From positions 1-64,000 of the forward strand of contig LUJN01000044.1 of NCBI GenBank assembly GCA_001689445.1: DNA of 64,000 bases. The letters run 5' to 3'. Positions 8,750 to 16,717 of this stretch are shown here, in pieces (the first letter of the stretch is position 1; every line of letters starts with the position of its first letter). Below the pieces are notes generated by a model. It did not search any database, was not told the DNA's origin, and saw nothing but the letters and a program-made list of their open reading frames with translations. The DNA comes from Bacteroidales bacterium M3. GTDB lineage: Bacteria; Bacteroidota; Bacteroidia; Bacteroidales; Muribaculaceae. The translations under genes were made by a program, and so were the position numbers.

Positions 8750-9001
8750 TCAGCGGCGCAGGGCGCGGCGGAGGCGGCGGATGCCTTCGGCGCCGAGGAT
8801 GGCGAGGGCGGTGTATTGGAGGGTTTTGGCCGAGCCAAAGAGAATGACCCATAGTGCTGTCTTGGCGGCGGGGCTTATCGGGAGTAGCATTTGGGCGAAG
8901 GAAGCGGCATAGCAGAGGGCGCACGCGGCGAGCACCCACAGGCCGGTGCGGAATGAGAGGCGCGACAATCGCTTTTTGATGTTATCCAAAAGTGATTTCA
9001 T
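8750..9001 (-). CDS. Small conserved membrane protein
   Basis: 83 aa: a basic N terminus (MKSLLDNIKKRLSRLSFRTG), two hydrophobic segments (about 21-44 and 48-70) and an Arg-rich C terminus. I recognise the layout from small Bacteroidales membrane proteins encoded next to nucleotidase genes; function unknown. It is transcribed divergently from the 5'-nucleotidase across a 60-bp gap. A TAACTTTG box on the - strand at 9013-9006 ends only 4 nt before the ATG, so the mRNA is probably leaderless. This start is supported by that box. Confidence 0.7.
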   Translation of the reverse strand: MKSLLDNIKKRLSRLSFRTGLWVLAACALCYAASFAQMLLPISPAAKTALWVILFGSAKTLQYTALAILGAEGIRRLRRALRR

Positions 9002-9005
9002 GTGG

Positions 9006-9013
9006 CAAAGTTA
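9006..9013 (-). promoter_or_regulatory. -7 box (TAACTTTG) 4 nt before the small membrane protein gene
   Basis: Reverse-strand TAACTTTG. Because the -7 box centre sits about 7 nt before the transcription start, transcription would begin at or next to the ATG. Confidence 0.6.
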
Positions 9014-9024
9014 GGAATATTCAT

Positions 9025-9032
9025 TATATTTG
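9025..9032 (+). promoter_or_regulatory. -7 box (TATATTTG) of the 5'-nucleotidase gene
   Basis: TATATTTG, 29 nt before the ATG at 9062. It is back-to-back with the box of the divergent gene, so the two promoters share a few dozen base pairs and may be co-regulated. Confidence 0.6.
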
Positions 9033-9061
9033 TGAATGACTAATCCCTAAATTGCGAAGTT

Positions 9062-10585
9062 ATGAAACTCTCAAAGTATATATTGCCGATGGCGGTGGGC
9101 ATCGCGGCGTCGATGTGGGCGCAGGATGCCGTGGCGCAGCGGCTCGTGATATTGCACACCAACGATACCCACTCGCAGATTGACCCCGACGACAAGGGGC
9201 GCGGTGGGGTGTTGAGGCGCAAGGCGTTGATTGACAGCGTGCGCGGCGTGGAGCCTAACGTGCTGCTTGTCGATGCCGGGGATGCCGTGCAGGGCACGCT
9301 CTATTTCACTCTCTACAAGGGGGAGGTGGAGCAGAAGATGCTCAACGCCCTCGGATATGACGTGCAGATACTGGGCAACCATGAGTTTGACAACGGCATC
9401 GCCGCGCTCGCCCGCAATTACCGCAACGCGATCCCCGCGATAGTGTCGACTAACTACGATCTGCGTGCCACCGAGCTTGACTCGCTCTTTGTCCCTTATG
9501 TGATACGGGAGTATGACGGTAAGCGTGTCGGCATTATTGCGATAAACCTTGACCCCAAGGGGATGATTGCCGACGAGAATGCCGAGGGAGTGGTGTTTCT
9601 CGACCCCGTTAGGGCGGCAAACTCAACTGCATGGCATTTGCGGCACAACGAGCGGGTGGATGCCGTGGTGGCGCTGACCCACGACGGCTATGACGAGGCT
9701 ACCGCGCCGACGGTGCCCGATACCGAGCTTGCGGCCAAGAGCCACGATATAGATGTCATCATCGGAGGCCATTCCCATACCGAAGTCAATCCCGATGCCT
9801 CCAATTCGTTGCCTTACAAGGTGGTAAATCTCGACGGCGACACGGTGCTCATAGCACAGACGGGAAAGTCGGGACGCTATCTCGGCGAGGTGATGCTCGA
9901 CCTCGACAGCCGCAAGGCCACATCGCGGCTAATTCCTGTGGACAAGCGGCTTGACGACCGCATAGACCCGCAGCTTGCGGCGATGATAGAGCCGTACCGT
10001 GCCGGAGTCGACTCGCTTATGGCGGTGAAGGTGGGCCAATCGGCTCGTGAACTTCCCGCTGACTCCCCCGCGCTGCTCAACTGGGTGAGCGACTTCGTGC
10101 TTGCTACAGGGCGTGAGGAAGCCGGCACGCCCATAGATATCGCGATAATGAACAAGGGGGGAATACGCCGGGGATTGCCCAAGGGAAGCATAACCAAGGG
10201 CATAGTGATGACGATGCTGCCGTTTGAGAATAAGGTGCACGTGATAGACATAAAGGGCGCTGATCTTGCCGCAGCCCTCGATGTGATGGCCTCGCGTGGC
10301 GGCGACGGCGTGAGTGACGGCGTGGATGCCACGTTTGACCCGGCGACGGGCCGATGCACGCGAATCATCATCAATGGCAAGCCGCTTGACCCGGAAAGGA
10401 CCTATCGGCTTGCGACAATCGACTATCTAGCCAAAGGGGGCGACTACATGTCGCCGTTGTTGCAGGGCAAGACGGTCGCCGTGTCAAAAAGGCGGCTCGA
10501 TAATGCGATGATAGACTATCTGCAAAGCTCGGCGATGCGTGGCCGCAAGGTCAATCCGTCGGGCGAACAGAGAATGCATCCGTGA
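9062..10585 (+). CDS. 5'-nucleotidase / UshA-like metallophosphoesterase
   Basis: 507 aa, secreted (N-terminal signal about 1-25). Metallophosphoesterase ligands are visible: D35 and H37 in HTNDTH, D74 in DAGD, N106 and H107 in GNHE, and H237-S-H239 in GGHSHT. The C-terminal 5'-nucleotidase domain (about 320-495) carries NKGGIRRGLPKG and a substrate-binding LPFENKV element. Some relatives are encoded as two separate genes; here the two domains are one protein. The family hydrolyses nucleotides or UDP-sugars in the periplasm. It begins a likely two-gene unit with the GH3 fusion gene 26 bp downstream. Its first third is duplicated at 6305-6607. Confidence 0.92.
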   Translation: MKLSKYILPMAVGIAASMWAQDAVAQRLVILHTNDTHSQIDPDDKGRGGVLRRKALIDSVRGVEPNVLLVDAGDAVQGTLYFTLYKGEVEQKMLNALGYDVQILGNHEFDNGIAALARNYRNAIPAIVSTNYDLRATELDSLFVPYVIREYDGKRVGIIAINLDPKGMIADENAEGVVFLDPVRAANSTAWHLRHNERVDAVVALTHDGYDEATAPTVPDTELAAKSHDIDVIIGGHSHTEVNPDASNSLPYKVVNLDGDTVLIAQTGKSGRYLGEVMLDLDSRKATSRLIPVDKRLDDRIDPQLAAMIEPYRAGVDSLMAVKVGQSARELPADSPALLNWVSDFVLATGREEAGTPIDIAIMNKGGIRRGLPKGSITKGIVMTMLPFENKVHVIDIKGADLAAALDVMASRGGDGVSDGVDATFDPATGRCTRIIINGKPLDPERTYRLATIDYLAKGGDYMSPLLQGKTVAVSKRRLDNAMIDYLQSSAMRGRKVNPSGEQRMHP

Positions 10586-10611
10586 TGTTGTTAAATGAAA
10601 AACGATAAGAT

Positions 10612-13600
10612 ATGACACGATTTATATATCACCTGTCGCTTATATTGCTTGTGGTGACAGCGTGCGGGAGTTCGGCGGGAGACACAGTTGCCGCCGAGGC
10701 GCCGAAAGAGACCAAGGCCCCTTACATGTCACCCGTGAAGTCGAGGGCCGCTTCGGCCGACGCCCGGCAATGGGCCGACTCGGTATTGTCGACCCTTACT
10801 CTCAGACAGCAGGTGGGGCAACTGTTTTTCCCTGTTGTCGACCCGCTTAATGTCGCAGCTGCCAAGTCCACGCTACGCCGCTATGTGGAGAATGACGGGG
10901 TGGGAGGGCTGCTTTTCAGCAAAGGCTCGCTCACGGATTATGCCACGCTCTTCAACTACGCCCAGTCGCTCGCCCGCGTACCGTTGATGGTGACTCTCGA
11001 CGGGGAGTGGGGGCTATCGATGCGTGTCAGTGGCACGCCACGGTTTCCCTACAATATGAGCCTCGGTGCCATCGGCGACGAGCAGTTGCTCTATGACTAC
11101 GGGCGCGAGGTGGCGCGTGAGTGCCTCCGCACGGGCATCCATGTCAATTTTGCCCCGGTGCTCGACGTAAATTCCAATCCTGCCAATCCCGTCATCGGCT
11201 ATCGCTCATTCGGTGAGTCGCCTGAGCGCGTGGCCGCTCTCGGCGCGGCATACTCGCGAGGACTGGAGGATGGGGGTGTCATGTCGGTGGCAAAGCATTT
11301 CCCCGGACACGGCGACACGTCGACCGACTCCCATAAGGTACTCCCGGAGATAATCCATAGCCGTGCGACCCTCGACACGGTAGACCTTGTGCCGTTCCGG
11401 CGTTATATCGCCGACGGTCTGTCGGGGCTGATGGTGGGTCACCTCAATGTCCCTGTCCTCGACAAGTCGGGAACTCCGGCATCTCTTTCGCCTAAGGTCG
11501 GCACCGGGTTGCTGAAGAATGAGTTGGGTTTTGATGGACTGGTGTTTACCGACGCTCTCGTTATGAAGGGGGCAAAGGGGCACGGCAACGTGTGTGTGGC
11601 CGCGCTGAAGGCCGGGGCTGACGTGCTGTTGTCGCCGGCATCGGTTGCCAATGACATGGCGGCAGTCCTTGCCGCTGTGAAGTCGGGCGAACTGTCGGAA
11701 GCGATGATTGCCGACCGCTGCCGCAAGGTGCTTGAATATAAGTATGCCCTTGGGCTTAATGGCTACACGCCTGTCGGGCTGTCGGGAATCAAGGATGCGG
11801 TCAACTCGCCCGGGGCAGACGCCGTCAACCGTCGGCTGCATCGCGCCATGATTGTGTGCCTCGCCAATCGCGACAGCCTGTTGCCGTTGCGCGACCTCTC
11901 CAAGAAGTCGATTGCCGTTATTAACGGCGGTGGGGCAGATGGGAAAGCATTTGTTGACTTCTGCTCGAAATATGCCGAAGTCGATGTCTACACTGCGGCA
12001 CAGGCATCGGCATCCGTCAGCTCGATAAAGCGTAAGCACGACGTTATAGTTGTCGGCCTGTTTGACGACAAGGAACCGTCGCGGCGGTTGCTCGACCATT
12101 TTGCCGACTCTCCGGGTGCAGTGGCTGTGTTTTTTATGAATCCTTACAAGATGGCAAAGTTCGGGCAGTCGGTCAAGCATGCGCAGTCGGTGCTGCTTGT
12201 CGGGGAAAAGACCGCCCTGGCCGGGGAGTATGCCGCGCAGGCACTCTTTGGCGGCATAGAGGTGTCGGGGCATCTCCCCGTCAATCTCAAGGGGCTTTAC
12301 CCACTCGGTGCGGGCATCATTCTGCCCAAGACGCGGCTTGGCTACACATCGGCAGTCGATGCCGGTTTTTCCCCCTCGATGACCGTGCGCCTTGACTCGC
12401 TTATAAAGGTAGGGCTGACAACAGAGGCTTTTCCTGGTTGCCAGCTGCTTGTCGCCAAAGACGGGGATATAGTTGTTGACAAGGCATACGGGCGCACGAC
12501 AAAGGCTGTCGGGGGCACTGAAGTCACCACCTCGACAATATATGACCTCGCCTCCGTGTCAAAGGCCCTGGGTATGTTGCCCGGGATAATGAAGGCTTAC
12601 GACGAGGGGTTGCTCTCGCTCGATGCCCCGGCGGCGCGTTATGTCGCGGGATTGCGCGGCATCGACAAGGAGGATATAACCGTGCGCCAGTTGCTGTATC
12701 ACGAGAGCGGCCTGCCGGCCGCTCTCGACATATACGGGCTGATGGTCGATACGGCCTCATATGATGGACGCCTTTTCCGCGCCAAGCCGAGTGCCCAGTA
12801 CCCTGTCAAGGTAGGGCGCAACGCCTACATCAACAAGGATGCGCGGCTGCGTCGCGACATCACGTCGGCTACACGTTCCGACCGTTTCCCCATCGAGGGT
12901 GCACGCGGGCTATTCATCTCCGAGGCGGCCATGGACAGCGTGCGTCAGGCGGTCTACCGTGCCAAGCTGCGTCCGAAGACCTACCGCTATAGCGACCTGA
13001 ACTTCTGCCTGTTGATGGATGTGGAGGAGAGTGTCACAGGCCGCAAGCATGACGAGTGGGTGGAGACCGAGATTTTCGCTCCACTTGGCGCGATGCGCAC
13101 CCTCTACCGTCCATTGTCGCGCTATTCGGCCGTCGATATAGCCCCGACCGAAAAGGATGCTTTTTTGCGCAAGCAGATGGTTCAGGGGTATGTGCATGAC
13201 GAGACCGCCGCGATGTCGGGCGGCGTGCAGGGCAATGCAGGGCTGTTCTCAACGGCTGAAGACCTTGCCAAGGTGTGCCAGATGTGGCTCAATGGCGGCA
13301 CTTACGGCGGTGCCCGCATCCTTTCGCAGTCCACGACCGACCTGTTTCTCAAAGACAAAAGCCCCATGTCGCGTCGCGGATTGGGCTTTGACAAGCCCGA
13401 CATCGCCAATCCGTCAAAGTCGCCAACCGCTCCCGAAGCATCTCCCGCGACGGTGGGGCATATCGGCTTCACCGGCACATGTGTGTGGATAGACCCCGAG
13501 AGCCGGTTGATATACATCTTCCTCTGCAACCGCGTCAACCCCACCCGCGACAACGCCGCCTTCTCCCGCCTCGACATCCGTCCCAAGCTCCTGTCAATCA

Positions 13601-13620
13601 TCTATCAGTCGATGCGCTGA
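10612..13620 (+). CDS. Glycoside hydrolase family 3 / beta-lactamase-fold fusion lipoprotein
   Basis: 1002 aa. A lipoprotein signal with Cys18 (LVVTAC). Residues about 45-390 form a NagZ-like GH3 domain: KHFPGHGDTSTDSH at 228-241, including the family His, and FDGLVFTD with the nucleophile at D314. A middle region (about 400-590) resembles the GH3 second domain. From about 600 to 995 there is a serine beta-lactamase/penicillin-binding-like domain with S648-V-S-K651 and Y793-S-D. Such fusions in Bacteroidetes pair an exo-N-acetylhexosaminidase with a serine hydrolase and are thought to act on peptidoglycan fragments; the exact substrate is inference. Located 26 bp after the 5'-nucleotidase, probably co-transcribed. 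Confidence 0.9.
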   Translation: MTRFIYHLSLILLVVTACGSSAGDTVAAEAPKETKAPYMSPVKSRAASADARQWADSVLSTLTLRQQVGQLFFPVVDPLNVAAAKSTLRRYVENDGVGGLLFSKGSLTDYATLFNYAQSLARVPLMVTLDGEWGLSMRVSGTPRFPYNMSLGAIGDEQLLYDYGREVARECLRTGIHVNFAPVLDVNSNPANPVIGYRSFGESPERVAALGAAYSRGLEDGGVMSVAKHFPGHGDTSTDSHKVLPEIIHSRATLDTVDLVPFRRYIADGLSGLMVGHLNVPVLDKSGTPASLSPKVGTGLLKNELGFDGLVFTDALVMKGAKGHGNVCVAALKAGADVLLSPASVANDMAAVLAAVKSGELSEAMIADRCRKVLEYKYALGLNGYTPVGLSGIKDAVNSPGADAVNRRLHRAMIVCLANRDSLLPLRDLSKKSIAVINGGGADGKAFVDFCSKYAEVDVYTAAQASASVSSIKRKHDVIVVGLFDDKEPSRRLLDHFADSPGAVAVFFMNPYKMAKFGQSVKHAQSVLLVGEKTALAGEYAAQALFGGIEVSGHLPVNLKGLYPLGAGIILPKTRLGYTSAVDAGFSPSMTVRLDSLIKVGLTTEAFPGCQLLVAKDGDIVVDKAYGRTTKAVGGTEVTTSTIYDLASVSKALGMLPGIMKAYDEGLLSLDAPAARYVAGLRGIDKEDITVRQLLYHESGLPAALDIYGLMVDTASYDGRLFRAKPSAQYPVKVGRNAYINKDARLRRDITSATRSDRFPIEGARGLFISEAAMDSVRQAVYRAKLRPKTYRYSDLNFCLLMDVEESVTGRKHDEWVETEIFAPLGAMRTLYRPLSRYSAVDIAPTEKDAFLRKQMVQGYVHDETAAMSGGVQGNAGLFSTAEDLAKVCQMWLNGGTYGGARILSQSTTDLFLKDKSPMSRRGLGFDKPDIANPSKSPTAPEASPATVGHIGFTGTCVWIDPESRLIYIFLCNRVNPTRDNAAFSRLDIRPKLLSIIYQSMR

Positions 13621-13621
13621 C

Positions 13622-13642
13622 ACGCCGGCTATGGCCGGCTTT
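13622..13642 (+). terminator. Weak hairpin after the GH3 fusion gene
   Basis: GCCGGC, TATG, GCCGGC followed by TTTA directly after the stop codon. It is a short GC-rich stem with a poor T-tract, so only a weak terminator candidate. Confidence 0.35.
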
Positions 13643-13710
13643 AGCCGTTACAAAATTTGGCATATTGCACCAAAGGAGTAGGGGACGCGTTGCAGAACTG
13701 CCAATTGCTC

Positions 13711-13798
13711 AACTTATAGGGACGACATTCCTTTTGTATGTGGGCTATGCAAGTGGCTGAATCACAGTTCACATACCAAAGGCATCTCCCTACAAGTT
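13711..13798. repeat. Imperfect long inverted repeat in the gap between convergent genes
   Basis: Left arm 13711-13742 and right arm 13770-13798 share AACTT-R-TAGGGA near the outer ends and CCTTT-K-GTATGTG near the loop, with a few bases unpaired between. The whole folds into a hairpin of about 88 nt. It could be a palindromic mobile element relic or a small structured RNA. No coding frame is present. Confidence 0.5.
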
Positions 13799-13839
13799 GT
13801 GGATAGTAGCACGGCAACAAGTGTCGGCATGGTATAATA

Positions 13840-13871
13840 AAAATAGGCGACTCGCATGAGCCGCCTATTTT
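13840..13871 (-). terminator. Terminator of the OmpA gene
   Basis: AAAATAGGCG pairs with CGCCTATTTT around a loop that itself contains a short GCTC/GAGT stem; on the - strand it ends in a T-rich run about 20 bp beyond the OmpA stop. Confidence 0.8.
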
Positions 13872-13892
13872 ATAGGTTATTTACTGTTGGAA

Positions 13893-15059
13893 TTAGTCCT
13901 CGATGGTGCAGATGGAAACGCGGTTCCAGCTTTCCTCGGCAAACATGTGACCGATACCCTGACCCTCAGCCTGGATGCGGTCAGCGGCAATCTTGTACTT
14001 GTTGATGAGGGCAGTCTTCACAGCCTCAGCACGCTGGTTGGCAAGACGGATGTTTACTTCCTCGGGACCATCCTGAGATGCGTAACCCTTGATGACAACC
14101 TTAGCGTTCTTGTGGTTCTTGAGGTACATTGCAACCTGCTCTACGTTAGGCATCTGGTCGTTGGTGATGTTGTAGCGGCCAATCTTGAAGAAGACGTAGC
14201 GCACGGTGTTGAGCTGGTTGTTGTCAACCTGTACAACCTCGGGCTTGCGGTTCTTGCAAGCGGTAAGCTCAGCCTGGAGGGCAGCGTTGGCGGCATTGCA
14301 GCTGTTGAGTGCAGCGTTGGCAGCCTCTACATCGCCACGGAGAGCGTTGATCTGGGCGTTGAGAGCGTCGATCTCACCCTGGTTGTAGGGCTTAACGCAC
14401 TGGAAGCCGTTGCCGAAGTGGTAAGATACGCCGGCGAGAAGTTGTACAGTTGCGTTGTTGGCGTTGTAACCGCAGGAAGTGTATTCGATATCGACATCAG
14501 TCATGTTCCAAGCGATAGAAGGCTTGATAGCGATAGTCCACTGACGACGTGCGCCGAGGTTGAAGTTGAAGTTAAGACCAACCTTGGTTGCAAAATAGTT
14601 GTGGTCGCCATCGCCACGGTCACCTTCGGTAAAGTAACCGGAAGGAGCGTGCCAGAAGTTGTGACCCCAGCCTGCACCTGCTACAGCCTCGATCTCGAAG
14701 AGACGACGTCCGCAGTTGTAGCCTGCGAAGAGGTTGTTGAGGTTAACGGCACCGTAAACGCCTACATACTGGCTGTCAAAAGCGGTAGTGCTCTTGGGGC
14801 CGCCACCCCAAGATGAGGTGTTTACGCCCCATGTGCCCTCTACGCCGAGGCCAAATACGGGAGAAATCTGCTTGTTGATGTCAATGCCGACCATACCACG
14901 CATGTCACCCCAGAAGGCGGCATTCTTGAGGGGGGTAGTACCACCACCCATGAGGCCGAGAGACCAGTTATCCCAAAACTTGCTCTGCTGGAGAGCTTCT
15001 TGAGCTTGCACTGTAGATGCTCCCAGGAGCACTGCAGCGACGAGTAATACTTTCTTCAT
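13893..15059 (-). CDS. OmpA-family outer-membrane porin
   Basis: 388 aa. A cleavable signal peptide (1-19, ending VQAQ), then an eight-strand-type beta-barrel (about 20-235), a short alanine-rich helical linker (DALNAQINALRGDVEAANAA), and a C-terminal OmpA peptidoglycan-binding domain (about 265-388) with IKGYASQDGPEEVNIRLANQ and RAEAVKTAL. It anchors the outer membrane to the cell wall. Bias toward preferred codons and a strong promoter suggest abundant expression. It is monocistronic: promoter immediately upstream and terminator immediately downstream. Confidence 0.93.
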   Translation of the reverse strand: MKKVLLVAAVLLGASTVQAQEALQQSKFWDNWSLGLMGGGTTPLKNAAFWGDMRGMVGIDINKQISPVFGLGVEGTWGVNTSSWGGGPKSTTAFDSQYVGVYGAVNLNNLFAGYNCGRRLFEIEAVAGAGWGHNFWHAPSGYFTEGDRGDGDHNYFATKVGLNFNFNLGARRQWTIAIKPSIAWNMTDVDIEYTSCGYNANNATVQLLAGVSYHFGNGFQCVKPYNQGEIDALNAQINALRGDVEAANAALNSCNAANAALQAELTACKNRKPEVVQVDNNQLNTVRYVFFKIGRYNITNDQMPNVEQVAMYLKNHKNAKVVIKGYASQDGPEEVNIRLANQRAEAVKTALINKYKIAADRIQAEGQGIGHMFAEESWNRVSICTIED

Positions 15060-15089
15060 TTGTTTTAATAATTAAGTTAAAAACGAGCA

Positions 15090-15097
15090 CAAAGATA
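15090..15097 (-). promoter_or_regulatory. OmpA promoter (-7 TATCTTTG, -33 TTG)
   Basis: Reverse-strand TATCTTTG at 15097-15090 with TTG at 15120-15118, spacing 20 nt, giving an AT-rich leader of about 25 nt before the ATG at 15059. A close match to the Bacteroidetes consensus. Confidence 0.75.
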
Positions 15098-15225
15098 AGT
15101 GGCTTTGGTTTAACCCGCAAATATTTTCGCGCTATTTTTGCTTTATAACATATTTTTATCGCATAATGTTTGCCAAATTGTCCTTTTTCTCCCCATTTTT
15201 AACTATTTTGCGGCGCATAATGTTG

Positions 15226-15233
15226 TATATTTG
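15226..15233 (+). promoter_or_regulatory. -7 box (TATATTTG) of the antiporter gene
   Basis: TATATTTG, about 60 nt before the ATG at 15295. No equally good -33 TTG at the preferred distance was seen. Confidence 0.55.
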
Positions 15234-15294
15234 CGCCATTGCAGGCGTTGGTGCCTAAGTGGCTTATAGTGGTATTTTTTTGTTTTTATATTAG

Positions 15295-16608
15295 ATGAGT
15301 GAGACAGAATTTGCAAGTGCCCGGCTCTCTTCACGGGATGGCCTGATGGCGATTTCGCCGATAGGCGTATTCCTGGTGTGCTATCTTGTGGTGTCGCTGA
15401 TAGTGGGGGATTTCTACAAAATGCCGATTTCGGTCGCCCTTCTGCTTGCATCGGTGTGGGCGGTCATCGTATCGCGCGGTAAGTTGCAGGATAGGGTGGA
15501 GGTGTTCTCCCGGGCGGCGGCGTCGGCCGATGTGCTTTATATGGTATGGATTTTTATCTTGGCCGGTGCTTTTGCCGCCCTTGCCAAGGGAATCGGCGCG
15601 ATAGACGCCACCGTGGGGCTGACGTTACAGTACCTCCCGCCACGTTTTGTGGTTCCCGGGTTGTTTATGGCAGCCTGTTTTGTCTCGTTCTCCATAGGCA
15701 CGTCAGTGGGCACAGTTGTCGCGCTGACCCCATTGGCGGTTGATATGGCTGTTGCGGGAGGAGGGTCTGTGCCGTTTTTTGTCGCGGTGGTGCTCGGAGG
15801 GGCGTTTTTCGGTGACAACCTGTCGTTTATATCCGACACTACGATTGCAGCCACGAGGACCCAAGGATGCCGCATGGCCGACAAGTTCCGTGCCAACCTG
15901 TGGATTGCCGTGCCTGCCGCGTTGGTGACGCTTGCGCTCTACACGTTCCTTGGCGGCGAAGTGGGGGAGGTGGTCACTGCTAATGTGGAGCATCCATGGC
16001 TTGTATTGCCCTATCTCGTCATCATAGGCTGCGCAGTGGCGGGGATGAATGTTATCCTTGTGCTGACGCTTGGCATATTGTCGGCATCGGTTGTCGGTAT
16101 CCTTTCCGGCGGGTCGCTGCTTGGCGTTGCGGCCATGATGGGGGAGGGGGTGGACTCCATGGGCAACCTGATTATCATAACGCTGCTTGCAGCCGGTATG
16201 CTCGGCCTCATCAAAGCCAACGGGGGAATACGGTATATCCTCCAGTCGCTCACCTCGCACATTGGTGGCCGGCGTGGGGCACAGGCAGGGATAGGGTTGC
16301 TTGTGGGGATAGTAAACATGTGTACCGCTAACAATACGGTGGCGATAATAACCGTGGGTTCAATCTCCAAAAGTCTTGCCGCCCGGTATGGCGTAGATCC
16401 GCGAAAGAGTGCAAGCGTGCTTGACACTTGCTCATGTATAGTGCAATGTATCATTCCCTATGGAGCGCAATCGTTGCTTGCCGCCACGCTTGCCGGTGTG
16501 TCTCCGGTGGCGGCATGGCCATATCTGTATTATCCGTGGGGGCTTGGCGTCATGGTGGTGCTTTGCATCCTCTTTGACATTCCACGCTACCACAAGCCTC
16601 GCGATTGA
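15295..16608 (+). CDS. NhaC-family Na+/H+ antiporter
   Basis: 437 aa integral inner-membrane protein with about 11-12 hydrophobic segments. Recognised from the overall NhaC layout: SIGTSVGTVVALTPLAVDMA, GGAFFGDNLSFISDTTIAAT (residues about 165-185, with acidic and polar residues inside the membrane) and VGIVNMCTANNTVAIITVG. The family exchanges Na+ for H+ or transports organic acids in exchange for ions; the substrate here is not determined. It stands alone, preceded by its own promoter box and followed by a bidirectional terminator. The first 18 residues precede the first membrane segment; no better start is available. Confidence 0.85.
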   Translation: MSETEFASARLSSRDGLMAISPIGVFLVCYLVVSLIVGDFYKMPISVALLLASVWAVIVSRGKLQDRVEVFSRAAASADVLYMVWIFILAGAFAALAKGIGAIDATVGLTLQYLPPRFVVPGLFMAACFVSFSIGTSVGTVVALTPLAVDMAVAGGGSVPFFVAVVLGGAFFGDNLSFISDTTIAATRTQGCRMADKFRANLWIAVPAALVTLALYTFLGGEVGEVVTANVEHPWLVLPYLVIIGCAVAGMNVILVLTLGILSASVVGILSGGSLLGVAAMMGEGVDSMGNLIIITLLAAGMLGLIKANGGIRYILQSLTSHIGGRRGAQAGIGLLVGIVNMCTANNTVAIITVGSISKSLAARYGVDPRKSASVLDTCSCIVQCIIPYGAQSLLAATLAGVSPVAAWPYLYYPWGLGVMVVLCILFDIPRYHKPRD

Positions 16609-16646
16609 AGCCATGTAGCACTATCTGCTGCCTGATATTATATAAT

Positions 16647-16683
16647 AAAAGGAGGGGCACCCCGATTGGGATGCCCCTTTGTC
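16647..16683. terminator. Bidirectional terminator between antiporter and gdhA
   Basis: GGGGCACCCC, GATT, GGGATGCCCC (one bulged pair) with AAAA on the left and TTTG on the right, lying between the convergent antiporter and glutamate dehydrogenase genes. Confidence 0.8.
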
Positions 16684-16717
16684 ATTTATCAAAATGTGTT
16701 GGCTTAAAGATCCGTTG

